Below are positions 1-5,802 of a stretch of 6,923 nucleotides of DNA, in pieces (position 1 is the first letter of the stretch; the number at the start of each line of letters is the position of its first letter). The translations under genes were made by a program, and so were the position numbers. Below the pieces are notes generated by a model that worked only from the letters and a program-made list of their open reading frames with translations, made no database searches and was not told the DNA's origin. The stretch is taken from positions 1 through 6,923 of the forward strand of contig JAJRQX010000053.1 of the NCBI GenBank assembly GCA_024280065.1, given 5' to 3'. The stretch comes from Aquificota bacterium. GTDB lineage: Bacteria; Aquificota; Aquificia; Aquificales; Aquificaceae.

Positions 1-753
1 CGGGAACATGGTGTAGAGCTTTCTGAAGAGGTCCTTAGCCTCCTCAACCCTTCCGGTGGCCATGTAGAGCTGGGCTAGCTTCTCAAGGACCACCCTGTTG
101 TCCGGGTCTTCCTTCAGGACCTCCTTGTACAGCTTCTCCGCCTTTGAATACTCCTCCCTCCTCTCGTATATTTTCCCTAAGGTTACAAAGGCGGCCTCAA
201 ACGTCTTCTTTATCTCAAGAGCCTTCTGGAGGTACTCTATCGCCTTGTCAACGTCTCCTTCCTTCATGTATATCTGGCCGAGCAGGTAGTAGGGGAAGGG
301 GTTGTCCGGGTTTATCTTGGCCAGCCTCTCTATGACCTCCTTAGCCTTCTCTACCCTCCTCATCTTGAGGTATTCGTCCGCGAGGAAGACGAGAACCTCC
401 CTGTTGTTCGGGAACTTTTTGTAAGCCTTCTCAAGGACCTTAACCGCCCTGTTCCTCTCCCCTCTTATCCTGTAAACGCTGTATATGGCTATGTATGGGT
501 CCACGAGGTCCGGAAACCTTTTTAAATACTCCTCAGCTATCTTAAGGGCTTCCTCAGTTTCCTTAAGGGACATAACGAGCTTTATAGTGTCCATGTAAAG
601 GGAGGATGTGGGCATCTCCTCAAGGGCTCTCAGGCAGTAAACCTTAGCCCTTTCCGGCTCCTCGGACAGATACCTGCACATGAGGTAGTCGTAGTAGTAA
701 TTCGCCCTGGATACGCCTAAGGTGAGGAGTATAAGGAGCAGGACGGTAACCAT
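1..753 (-). CDS. Exported TPR-repeat protein, partial (C-terminus beyond the left edge)
   Basis: The frame is open without interruption from an ATG at 753 to the window edge and gives 251 residues. Residues 2-17 are hydrophobic (VTVLLLILLTLGVSRA) and end in a plausible signal peptidase I site (S-R-A before Asn18), although no Lys/Arg precedes the hydrophobic stretch; an uncleaved N-terminal anchor is the alternative. The rest divides into about seven consecutive TPR-like units of 32-34 residues, beginning near residues 18, 50, 84, 117, 151, 184 and 218. Most end in a Pro after the second helix (for example KRFP, KKFP, KINP, KEDP), and the unit at 151-183 is the most canonical (LLGQIYMKEGDVDKAIEYLQKALEI). 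TPR arrays are protein-binding scaffolds, so a periplasmic or membrane-attached partner-binding role is inferred; the partner is unknown. It is the last visible gene of the minus-strand operon and is translationally coupled to the stress protein. A GTG one codon upstream (756-754) is an alternative start. The fold is clear, the function is not. Confidence 0.88.
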   Translation of the reverse strand, partial: MVTVLLLILLTLGVSRANYYYDYLMCRYLSEEPERAKVYCLRALEEMPTSSLYMDTIKLVMSLKETEEALKIAEEYLKRFPDLVDPYIAIYSVYRIRGERNRAVKVLEKAYKKFPNNREVLVFLADEYLKMRRVEKAKEVIERLAKINPDNPFPYYLLGQIYMKEGDVDKAIEYLQKALEIKKTFEAAFVTLGKIYERREEYSKAEKLYKEVLKEDPDNRVVLEKLAQLYMATGRVEEAKDLFRKLYTMFP

Positions 754-1637
754 CACCTACCTTCCTTGTAGATAAGTATAGGTATCTCCACCCTCCTGAA
801 AACCTCCGTTGAGGTGCTTCCGAGGATTATCCTCTTCAGGCCTGAAAGCCCCCTGCTCCCCATCATCAGGAGGTCCGTGTCTCCGTTTCTCTCCACCTTT
901 TTCACTATCTCCTCCGCAGGGTCATCCCCCTCAGCGAAGCTGACAGAGACCTCAAATCCTGCCTCCCTGAACCTTTCCTCCAAGGTCTTCATATACTTCC
1001 TCTTCTCCTCTCTGTATTTGTTGTAGATGGCCTCACCTACCTTCTCCACCAGGGGTATGTCTATGGGTTCCTCCACGTGGAGTATCTCAACTGCGACCTT
1101 GAAAGGTCTAAGGAACTCAAGGGCGAAATCAAGCATTCTCTCCGCAGTCCTTGAGAAGTCGTAAGCTATGAGAATCTTCTTCGTAAGGGTGGGTTCAAAA
1201 CCTTTTATCACTATCATGGGCTTCAGGCTGTGCTTCACTATCTTTTCGGCTGTTGAGCCTATCAGGATCTTCTCAACTAAACCCTTCTTGTGGCTTCCGA
1301 GGATAACCATGTCAGGATTTTCCCTTTCCTCCGCCTCAAGTATGAGGTCCCTCGGATCACCCACCTCCACGAGGATCCTTGAGCTTATAGGCTTGAGGAA
1401 ATCCTGAAGACCTCTTAACTTCTCCTCCGCCTCCCTCCTTTTTTTGGCCTCTATCTCCTGAAGGACATCAACATCTATGACGTTCACCGAGAGGCTTTCC
1501 GGGTAAGATATGTATATGGCCGGTGATACAGCATGGAAGAGAACCACCTCACCTCCGTGAGCTTCGCAGACCTTCTTGGCGGTCTTCAGGACGGCGTTGG
1601 TTATCTCGGAGAAGTCCACAGGAACGAGAACCTTCAT
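753..1637 (-). CDS. Tandem-domain universal stress protein (UspA family)
   Basis: This 294-residue cytoplasmic protein contains two UspA domains, at about residues 1-146 and 152-292. Both open with the family's beta strand and Asp (KVLVPVDFS with Asp8; KILIAYDFS with Asp160). The C-terminal half carries an intact ATP-binding motif of the G-x2-G-x9-G-S type (Gly260, Gly263, Gly273, Ser274). The N-terminal half has Gly114, Gly127 and Ser128, but Lys117 replaces the middle Gly, so its nucleotide binding may be altered. Tandem USPs of about 280-300 residues are common and bind ATP/AMP or act in stress survival; no specific partner can be read here. The ATG at 1637 overlaps the stop of the upstream phosphatase gene by 4 bases (ATGA) and is preceded by GGGGAGG with 5-base spacing, so this start is well supported. 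The stop overlaps the start of the TPR gene. The family is certain; the physiological role is open. Confidence 0.95.
   Translation of the reverse strand: MKVLVPVDFSEITNAVLKTAKKVCEAHGGEVVLFHAVSPAIYISYPESLSVNVIDVDVLQEIEAKKRREAEEKLRGLQDFLKPISSRILVEVGDPRDLILEAEERENPDMVILGSHKKGLVEKILIGSTAEKIVKHSLKPMIVIKGFEPTLTKKILIAYDFSRTAERMLDFALEFLRPFKVAVEILHVEEPIDIPLVEKVGEAIYNKYREEKRKYMKTLEERFREAGFEVSVSFAEGDDPAEEIVKKVERNGDTDLLMMGSRGLSGLKRIILGSTSTEVFRRVEIPILIYKEGR
754..767 (-). promoter_or_regulatory. Ribosome binding site of the TPR gene
   Basis: The minus strand reads AAGGAAGG at 767-760. It lies 6 bases before the ATG at 753 and only 3 before the in-frame GTG at 756. The spacing favours the ATG, although the GTG would give the same 4-base NTGA overlap seen at other junctions of this operon. 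Confidence 0.6.
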
Positions 1638-2419
1638 ACGAACCTCCCCAGGTGCCTGCCCACGACCCCCTCCAGGAACCCTTGTATCCTGCCGTTGGAG
1701 GCGACTATATCCCTAACTCTTTCTTCCTCTATCAGCCTGTAATCACCTCCGGCCTCTTTTAATATAACAGCTCCTGCGTATATATCCCAGGGGTGAAGTT
1801 CAAACTCTATCAGGCCTTCAAATATACCCTCTGCTACGAAGCAAAGATCAACGGCTGCCGCCCCCGGTCTCCTCATGGCAGCCACCTTGTCAAAGACCTC
1901 TCTGAATATCCTCCAGTAGATCTCAAGGTCCCTCCTCGCCCTTGATGGGAATCCGTAGGCAACGACGGACAGCTTCTCCTCTGAAGTACGACTTACACTT
2001 ATCCTCCTGCCGTTCTTATAGGCACCCAGCCCCTTCCCTGCCCAGTAGAGGTGGTCAAAGTACGGGAGGTAAACCGCACCGACCACAGGCTCTCCCATAT
2101 AGGAGAGGGCCACGGATACGCCGAATATTGGAAAGCCAGCTATGTAGTTCTTGGTCCCATCGAGTGGGTCTATGAACCAGACGAAGTCTCCCTCGTCCTC
2201 TCCCCCTTCCTCCTCGCCGACAACCGTATGGTCAGGGAAGGCTTTAAGGATGAACTCCCTTATGCGGGCCTCCGACTCCCTGTCCACGAAGCTCACAAAG
2301 TCCTTTTCCCCCTTTTCCTCTATCTTCTCGTCGGTGACCTTCAGGAAGTTCTCCTTGAGGACCTGACCGCCTATCAGGGCTGCAGACTTGGCTGTCTCCA
2401 CAAAGCCCTCCAGCTTCAT
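1634..2419 (-). CDS. suhB: Inositol-monophosphatase family phosphatase (IMPase / possible fructose-1,6-bisphosphatase)
   Basis: At 261 residues the protein has normal length for the Mg2+-dependent, Li+-sensitive IMPase family. The metal-site motifs are all present: GEE at 68-70, the signature IDPLDGTKNY at 83-92 (Asp84, Asp87), and the C-terminal HPWDIYAG at 209-216 (Asp212) followed by ILKEAGG. Asp46 sits in the conserved helix (VDRESE). It should hydrolyse phosphomonoesters such as myo-inositol-1-phosphate. Homologues in archaea and thermophilic bacteria often also hydrolyse fructose-1,6-bisphosphate, and the sequence alone does not decide between the two. The immediate upstream neighbour is pgk, with a 4-base ATGA overlap, which favours a gluconeogenic role; this is inference. 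The start ATG at 2419 has AGGGAGG 4 bases before it. The family is certain; the symbol suhB is by family only. Confidence 0.93.
   Translation of the reverse strand: MKLEGFVETAKSAALIGGQVLKENFLKVTDEKIEEKGEKDFVSFVDRESEARIREFILKAFPDHTVVGEEEGGEDEGDFVWFIDPLDGTKNYIAGFPIFGVSVALSYMGEPVVGAVYLPYFDHLYWAGKGLGAYKNGRRISVSRTSEEKLSVVAYGFPSRARRDLEIYWRIFREVFDKVAAMRRPGAAAVDLCFVAEGIFEGLIEFELHPWDIYAGAVILKEAGGDYRLIEEERVRDIVASNGRIQGFLEGVVGRHLGRFV
1643..1649 (-). promoter_or_regulatory. Ribosome binding site of the stress-protein gene
   Basis: The minus strand reads GGGGAGG, 5 bases before the ATG at 1637, inside the end of the upstream phosphatase gene. It fixes the start and makes coupled re-initiation at the ATGA overlap likely. 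Confidence 0.75.
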
Positions 2420-3630
2420 CCTTCCTCCCTATCGTCCAGGACTTCAAGACAGGGCAGGTGGTTACCCTCAAGGAGCTGGAGGAAAGCTCCACCGCCTGTG
2501 GAGACGAAGTCTATGGCGTTGTAGACGCCTGCCCTGTGTATGGCATGGTCCGTATCACCCCCTCCCGCTATGGTGAGCGCGGGAGACTCGGCTACCATTT
2601 TGGCAACAGCGAAGGTCCCGTTCTTGAACCTGTCAAGCTCAAAGACACCCATGGGACCGTTCCATATGACCGTCTGGGCGTCCGAAAGGATCTCCCTTAT
2701 GAGTTCTATGGAGACAGGCCCTATGTCAAGACCTCTCCACTCCTCAGGTATCTCCTGCCATGGAACCACCTTCGTCGGCGTGCTGTCAGACACCTCCTTA
2801 CCCACCACGAAGTCAACGGGGAGGTAGAGCTTCACCCCCAGCTTCCTCGCTATCTCAAGTATGTCAAGGGCTGTGGGTATCAGGTCCTCCTCAACCGGAG
2901 AGTCTCCGACGGGATAACCCATCGCCCTTATGAATGTGAAGGCCATGGCCCCTCCTATGAAGATCTTGTCCACCCTCTTCAGGAGGTTCTTTATTATCCC
3001 CAGCTTTGAAGAGACCTTAGCACCGCCGAGCAAAGCCACGACGGGCCTTTGGGGACTTACCATAGCCTTCTCAAAGTAGGTGACCTCCTTTTCAAGCAGA
3101 AAACCCATAACCGCTGGCTTGAGGATCTTAGGCAGGACATACATAGAGGCGTGCTTCCTGTGGCAGGTTCCGAAGGCGTCTATGACGCAGACATCACCGA
3201 GGCTAGCCAGTTCCTTTGCGAAACTCTCATCCCCTTTAGTTTCCCCAGCATGGAATCTCAGATTCTCAAGGAGAAGTATCTCACCTTCCTTCAGGGAGCT
3301 GACCATTCTTCTGACCTCATCCCCAACACAGTCTGGAGCGAACTTGACCTCAACCCCAACCAGTCTTGACAGCCTCTTTGCGACGGGCTGGAGTGAGAAC
3401 CTCTCATCCCTGCCTTCAGGTCTTCCTAGGTGTGACATGAGTATAACCTTGGCCTTTGCGTCCAGGAGATACTCAACTGTTGGGAGGGATGCCTTTATGC
3501 GCGTGTCGTCCACTATGTTCCCCTGATCGTCTATTGGAACGTTGAAGTCAACCCTCACAAGAACCCTTCTGCCGGTTACCTGAACGTCCCTGAGGGTCTT
3601 CTTGTGAGGCATGGGTAGAAATTTTATCAC
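2416..3630 (-). CDS. pgk: Phosphoglycerate kinase
   Basis: This is a complete 404-residue enzyme (the family is usually 390-415) that interconverts 1,3-bisphosphoglycerate + ADP and 3-phosphoglycerate + ATP in the cytoplasm. N-domain substrate-site motifs: VRVDFNVP (Asp28, Asn30), Arg44, SHLGRP (His67, Arg70), NLRF (Arg125) and DAFGTCHRKHAS (Arg158). C-domain nucleotide-site motifs: LLGGAKVSSKL (Lys205, Lys209), WNGPMGVFE (Glu331), GGGDT (Asp359, Thr360) and STGGGAF (377-383). Two positions differ from the usual family pattern: Ile150 where the motif normally reads N-DAFGTAHRAHAS, and Phe383 where STGGGAS is usual; neither removes a recognised catalytic residue. The start is uncertain. The GTG at 3630 makes a GTGA overlap with the upstream membrane-protein gene, but an in-frame ATG at 3612 (Met7) would also give a full-length enzyme, and neither has a visible Shine-Dalgarno. 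In an autotroph the flux would be largely gluconeogenic. Identity is certain; the start is not. Confidence 0.97.
   Translation of the reverse strand: MIKFLPMPHKKTLRDVQVTGRRVLVRVDFNVPIDDQGNIVDDTRIKASLPTVEYLLDAKAKVILMSHLGRPEGRDERFSLQPVAKRLSRLVGVEVKFAPDCVGDEVRRMVSSLKEGEILLLENLRFHAGETKGDESFAKELASLGDVCVIDAFGTCHRKHASMYVLPKILKPAVMGFLLEKEVTYFEKAMVSPQRPVVALLGGAKVSSKLGIIKNLLKRVDKIFIGGAMAFTFIRAMGYPVGDSPVEEDLIPTALDILEIARKLGVKLYLPVDFVVGKEVSDSTPTKVVPWQEIPEEWRGLDIGPVSIELIREILSDAQTVIWNGPMGVFELDRFKNGTFAVAKMVAESPALTIAGGGDTDHAIHRAGVYNAIDFVSTGGGAFLQLLEGNHLPCLEVLDDREEG
2424..2430 (-). promoter_or_regulatory. Ribosome binding site of the suhB-like gene
   Basis: The minus strand reads AGGGAGG followed by AAGG and the ATG at 2419. 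The site lies within the last codons of pgk, supporting translational coupling across the ATGA overlap. Confidence 0.75.
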
Positions 3631-4094
3631 ACTGAGTCAGGAGGGTTGTAGAGGATGCCGAGGACTCCTCCCCATATAAGGTGGAGTAGGGTGAGGGAAA
3701 GGATGTTCTTGATGTCCGGATTCGCTATTATTCCCATGAACTCCGCACCCAGAGTATGTGAGATGGTGGCCACACAGATAGCTATCAAGTTCCAGACAAA
3801 GCCGAAGATCAGTCCCTTAAAAGGTCCGCTGAAAGGTATTCTCCTGTAAACTTTCGGGTGCGCAAAGAAAAGGCCAAGGAGGAAGGAGTTTATCTGATGT
3901 CCCAGGGCCATCAGTATGAAGGCCTGATCTTGGGGGACTCCCCAGGAGATCATGGCCTCCATGTAGTTCCTGTACGTTCCGAAAAGACCCAATAGACCCT
4001 CAAGCATGAGGTCAGCTCCAAGCATAGCGTAGCCCGCCATAAAGCTGGCTATGAGGTAGCTCCAGAAGTTTACTCCCTTTAAAACCTCACTCAA
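3627..4094 (-). CDS. Conserved-looking four-helix membrane protein of unknown function
   Basis: I do not recognise a named function. The 155-residue protein has four predicted membrane segments, near residues 12-38, 56-77, 92-112 and 131-149, joined by short loops; no signal peptide or soluble domain is present. Histidines lie in or at the ends of helices: His66 (LGHQINS), His79 (FFAHP), His113 (ISHTLG) and His138 (LLHLIWGGVLGILY). The last segment resembles the closing helix of small uncharacterised membrane families, but I cannot name the family with certainty. A TTG at 4094 is taken as the start because AGGAAG lies 4 bases before it and it overlaps the uvrC stop by 8 bases; the next in-frame Met (Met19) would remove part of the first helix. 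The stop overlaps the pgk GTG in a GTGA. It is probably co-transcribed with uvrC and pgk; nothing shows a functional link to either. A real gene is likely from length, hydrophobic pattern and tight fit. Confidence 0.85.
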   Translation of the reverse strand: MSEVLKGVNFWSYLIASFMAGYAMLGADLMLEGLLGLFGTYRNYMEAMISWGVPQDQAFILMALGHQINSFLLGLFFAHPKVYRRIPFSGPFKGLIFGFVWNLIAICVATISHTLGAEFMGIIANPDIKNILSLTLLHLIWGGVLGILYNPPDSV

Positions 4095-5778
4095 GATACT
4101 TCCTGACCTCCTGCCTTAGGCCCGTGGGTAGTCCGAGCTTTCTCAGGGTCGCATCGTCCGCCCTGATGAGGTCATAGAGCGTTTCAAAGTTCTTGTAAAT
4201 TATCCTCTTTCTCACCTCCCCTATACCCTTTACCTTTGAAAGGACCTCCTCCATAGCCTTTCTGCTCCTTATCTTCCTGCTGTAAGTCAGGGCGAACCTG
4301 TGGGCTTCGTCCCTTATGAGACCGAAGACCCTGTATAGGATCGGAAGCTCCTTCAGCCTGAGCTCCTCACCCCACTCGGTGAGCAGAACCTCCTCCTCCT
4401 TGGCCAGGGCGAATACCCTTATTGGAAGGTTATAGGTCTTCTTCACGGAGATCCCTACGTTCAGCTGTCCCTTCCCACCGTCTATCAGCCAGGCGTCCGG
4501 CATGGGTTCCTCTCCCCTCTTCAGCCTCTTCGCCCTCCTCTCAAGGACCTCCCTCAGAGCTCCGTAATCGTCTATCTGGGAGAGGGTCTTCACCCTGTAT
4601 CTTCTGTATCTCTTTCTGTTCATGCTTCCCCTCTCCCAGACAACGCAGCTCCCGACTATGCCCTCCCCCTGAAGGTGGGAGATGTCAAAACCCTCTATTA
4701 TCTCAGGAGGCTCACAACCGAGGACCTTCCTGAACTCCTCCTCTATAACTTCAAGGTCTATGGTTTCCTTCAGGTTCTCCTCCGCAAGCTCTCTAAGGTT
4801 CTCCGGGACTTCCCGGAGTAGCTCCACTCTCCCCTCCGCCCTCTCCCTCAGCCACCTCACCGCTTCATCGCTGAGGGGGAAGTTAACTATGAGAATCTCA
4901 GGGACCCTGTTGTGGTAATAGTAGCCTATCAGGAACTCCTCAAGTTCCCCTTCCCTGTCCAAGTCAAAGACCTCCTTGCTGACAACCTTCCCCGCTCTTA
5001 TCAGGAACAGACCGACCCTCCTACCTAAGGAGTAAAAGAGGTCCGCGGTCCTGAAGGGAAGTCCCGAGACCGCCTGCCCCTTGGCCAGGTTTTCAAGGGC
5101 GACTATCTGGTCCCTTATCTGGGCACACCTCTCAAAGGCCATCTCCCTTGAAAGCTCTTCTATTCTAGCGTATAGCTTCTGGAGTATCCCCGAGACCTCA
5201 CCCGAAAGGAGGGCTTTAGCCCCCTCAACGCTGAGCCTGTAGTCTTCTTCGGATATAAGGCCGGCACAGGGACCTGAGCACAGCCCCAGGTGGTAATCCA
5301 TACAGGGTTCAGACCTCACGGGCATAGGATCGCAGGTCCTCAGTTTGAAGACCTTGTGGATGAGCCTCTTCACCTTCTTAGCCTTACCTGCCTGAAGGAA
5401 TGGTCCGAATGCCTGTCCCTCCTTCACCTCCGAGCTCCTTACTATCTTCACCGTGGGGAACTCATCCTCGGTTATGACCAGAAGGGGATACCCTCCACCG
5501 TGCTTGTGCATGACGTTGAACTTGGGCTTGTGGGTCTGTATCAGGTCTATCTCAAGGACAAGGGCCTCAAACTCGTTCCTCGTCACGATCCACTCCACGT
5601 CCACAGACTCCTTAAGTATGGCCTCTTCCTTTGGATCAGTCTCCGCCATCTTGATGTGTTGAAGGAGCCTCTTCCTTATGTTCTTAGCCTTACCTATGTA
5701 AACAGGCTTCCGCTTCCCCTTGAAAAGGTAAACCCCGCACCTCTCAGGAGAGGAGGAGACCTTCTCCTTTATGTCCAT
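4087..5778 (-). CDS. uvrC: UvrABC system protein C (excinuclease subunit)
   Basis: This 563-residue protein makes both incisions around UvrB-bound DNA lesions in nucleotide excision repair. Domain order is canonical. The GIY-YIG 3'-incision nuclease covers about 12-95, with Tyr17, Tyr27 (VYIGK), Arg37, Glu76 and Asn88 at the expected catalytic places. A four-Cys cluster follows (Cys149, Cys159, Cys167, Cys171), the site where the E. coli protein has been reported to bind a 4Fe-4S cluster. The UVR motif that contacts UvrB lies at about 198-232 (MAFERCAQIRDQIVALE). The RNase H-like 5'-incision domain has Asp365 (FDISH), Asp433 (LIDGGKGQL) and His493 (DEAHRF). A C-terminal helix-hairpin-helix pair starts at VKGIGEVRKR (516-525); the second hairpin (LGLPTGLRQEV) is less canonical. 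It is slightly shorter than E. coli UvrC (about 610). The ATG at 5778 is the only sensible start and has no Shine-Dalgarno. It is the first gene of the minus-strand operon, divergent from flhA. Confidence 0.97.
   Translation of the reverse strand: MDIKEKVSSSPERCGVYLFKGKRKPVYIGKAKNIRKRLLQHIKMAETDPKEEAILKESVDVEWIVTRNEFEALVLEIDLIQTHKPKFNVMHKHGGGYPLLVITEDEFPTVKIVRSSEVKEGQAFGPFLQAGKAKKVKRLIHKVFKLRTCDPMPVRSEPCMDYHLGLCSGPCAGLISEEDYRLSVEGAKALLSGEVSGILQKLYARIEELSREMAFERCAQIRDQIVALENLAKGQAVSGLPFRTADLFYSLGRRVGLFLIRAGKVVSKEVFDLDREGELEEFLIGYYYHNRVPEILIVNFPLSDEAVRWLRERAEGRVELLREVPENLRELAEENLKETIDLEVIEEEFRKVLGCEPPEIIEGFDISHLQGEGIVGSCVVWERGSMNRKRYRRYRVKTLSQIDDYGALREVLERRAKRLKRGEEPMPDAWLIDGGKGQLNVGISVKKTYNLPIRVFALAKEEEVLLTEWGEELRLKELPILYRVFGLIRDEAHRFALTYSRKIRSRKAMEEVLSKVKGIGEVRKRIIYKNFETLYDLIRADDATLRKLGLPTGLRQEVRKYLE
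4095..4111 (-). promoter_or_regulatory. Ribosome binding site deciding the TTG start of the membrane protein
   Basis: The minus strand carries GGAGG at 4111-4107 and AGGAAG at 4104-4099, the latter 4 bases before the TTG at 4094. No ATG or GTG in frame nearby would keep the first membrane helix whole, so the TTG is the best start. Confidence 0.55.
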
Positions 5779-5784
5779 GCCAGT

Positions 5785-5790
5785 ATTAAA
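5785..5790 (-). promoter_or_regulatory. Candidate -10 element for uvrC
   Basis: The minus strand reads TTTAAT (5 of 6 to TATAAT), ending 6 bases before the uvrC ATG. A transcript from it would begin at or next to the start codon, matching the lack of a Shine-Dalgarno. Such hexamers are easy to find by chance in AT-rich DNA. Confidence 0.35.
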
Positions 5791-5792
5791 AT
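5787..5792 (+). promoter_or_regulatory. Candidate -10 element for flhA
   Basis: The plus strand reads TAAAAT (5 of 6 to TATAAT), 10 bases before the flhA GTG, implying a leader of only about 3-4 bases. It overlaps the opposite-strand candidate for uvrC. No -35 box supports it. Confidence 0.3.
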
Positions 5793-5802
5793 TTAAGTTT
5801 AG

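Larger units (their letters stand above)
5779..5802. promoter_or_regulatory. 24-base divergent intergenic region between uvrC and flhA
   Basis: This is the only non-coding stretch in the window. It is strikingly AT-rich (5784-5801 is almost entirely A/T) against GC-balanced genes, and contains no Shine-Dalgarno for either gene. Both transcripts must start here or inside the opposite gene. Back-to-back -10-like hexamers overlap in it; no convincing -35 was found at 16-18 bases from either. No terminator or operator palindrome is evident. Confidence 0.6.

Noticed and set aside
98..335. Two 63-codon plus-strand open frames near the left edge
   Set aside because: Antisense to the TPR gene, whose repeat periodicity continues without a break through this stretch.
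1..753. Possible DNA-level repeat array in the TPR region
   Set aside because: The repetition is at protein level (TPR helices); the DNA units are too divergent to be a repeat or CRISPR-like array.
2051..2524. 157-codon plus-strand open frame opposite the suhB-like gene and the end of pgk
   Set aside because: Antisense to two well-supported genes and crosses their junction; no family resemblance.
2458..3009. 183-codon open frame on the plus strand opposite pgk
   Set aside because: Lies wholly antisense to a clear pgk. The translation has no recognisable domain and the length is explained by codon bias of the opposite strand.
5290..5796. 168-codon open frame on the plus strand opposite the start of uvrC, ending just before flhA
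   Set aside because: Antisense shadow of the GIY-YIG and Cys-cluster part of uvrC. It has no ribosome binding site or domain, and its end near flhA is coincidental.
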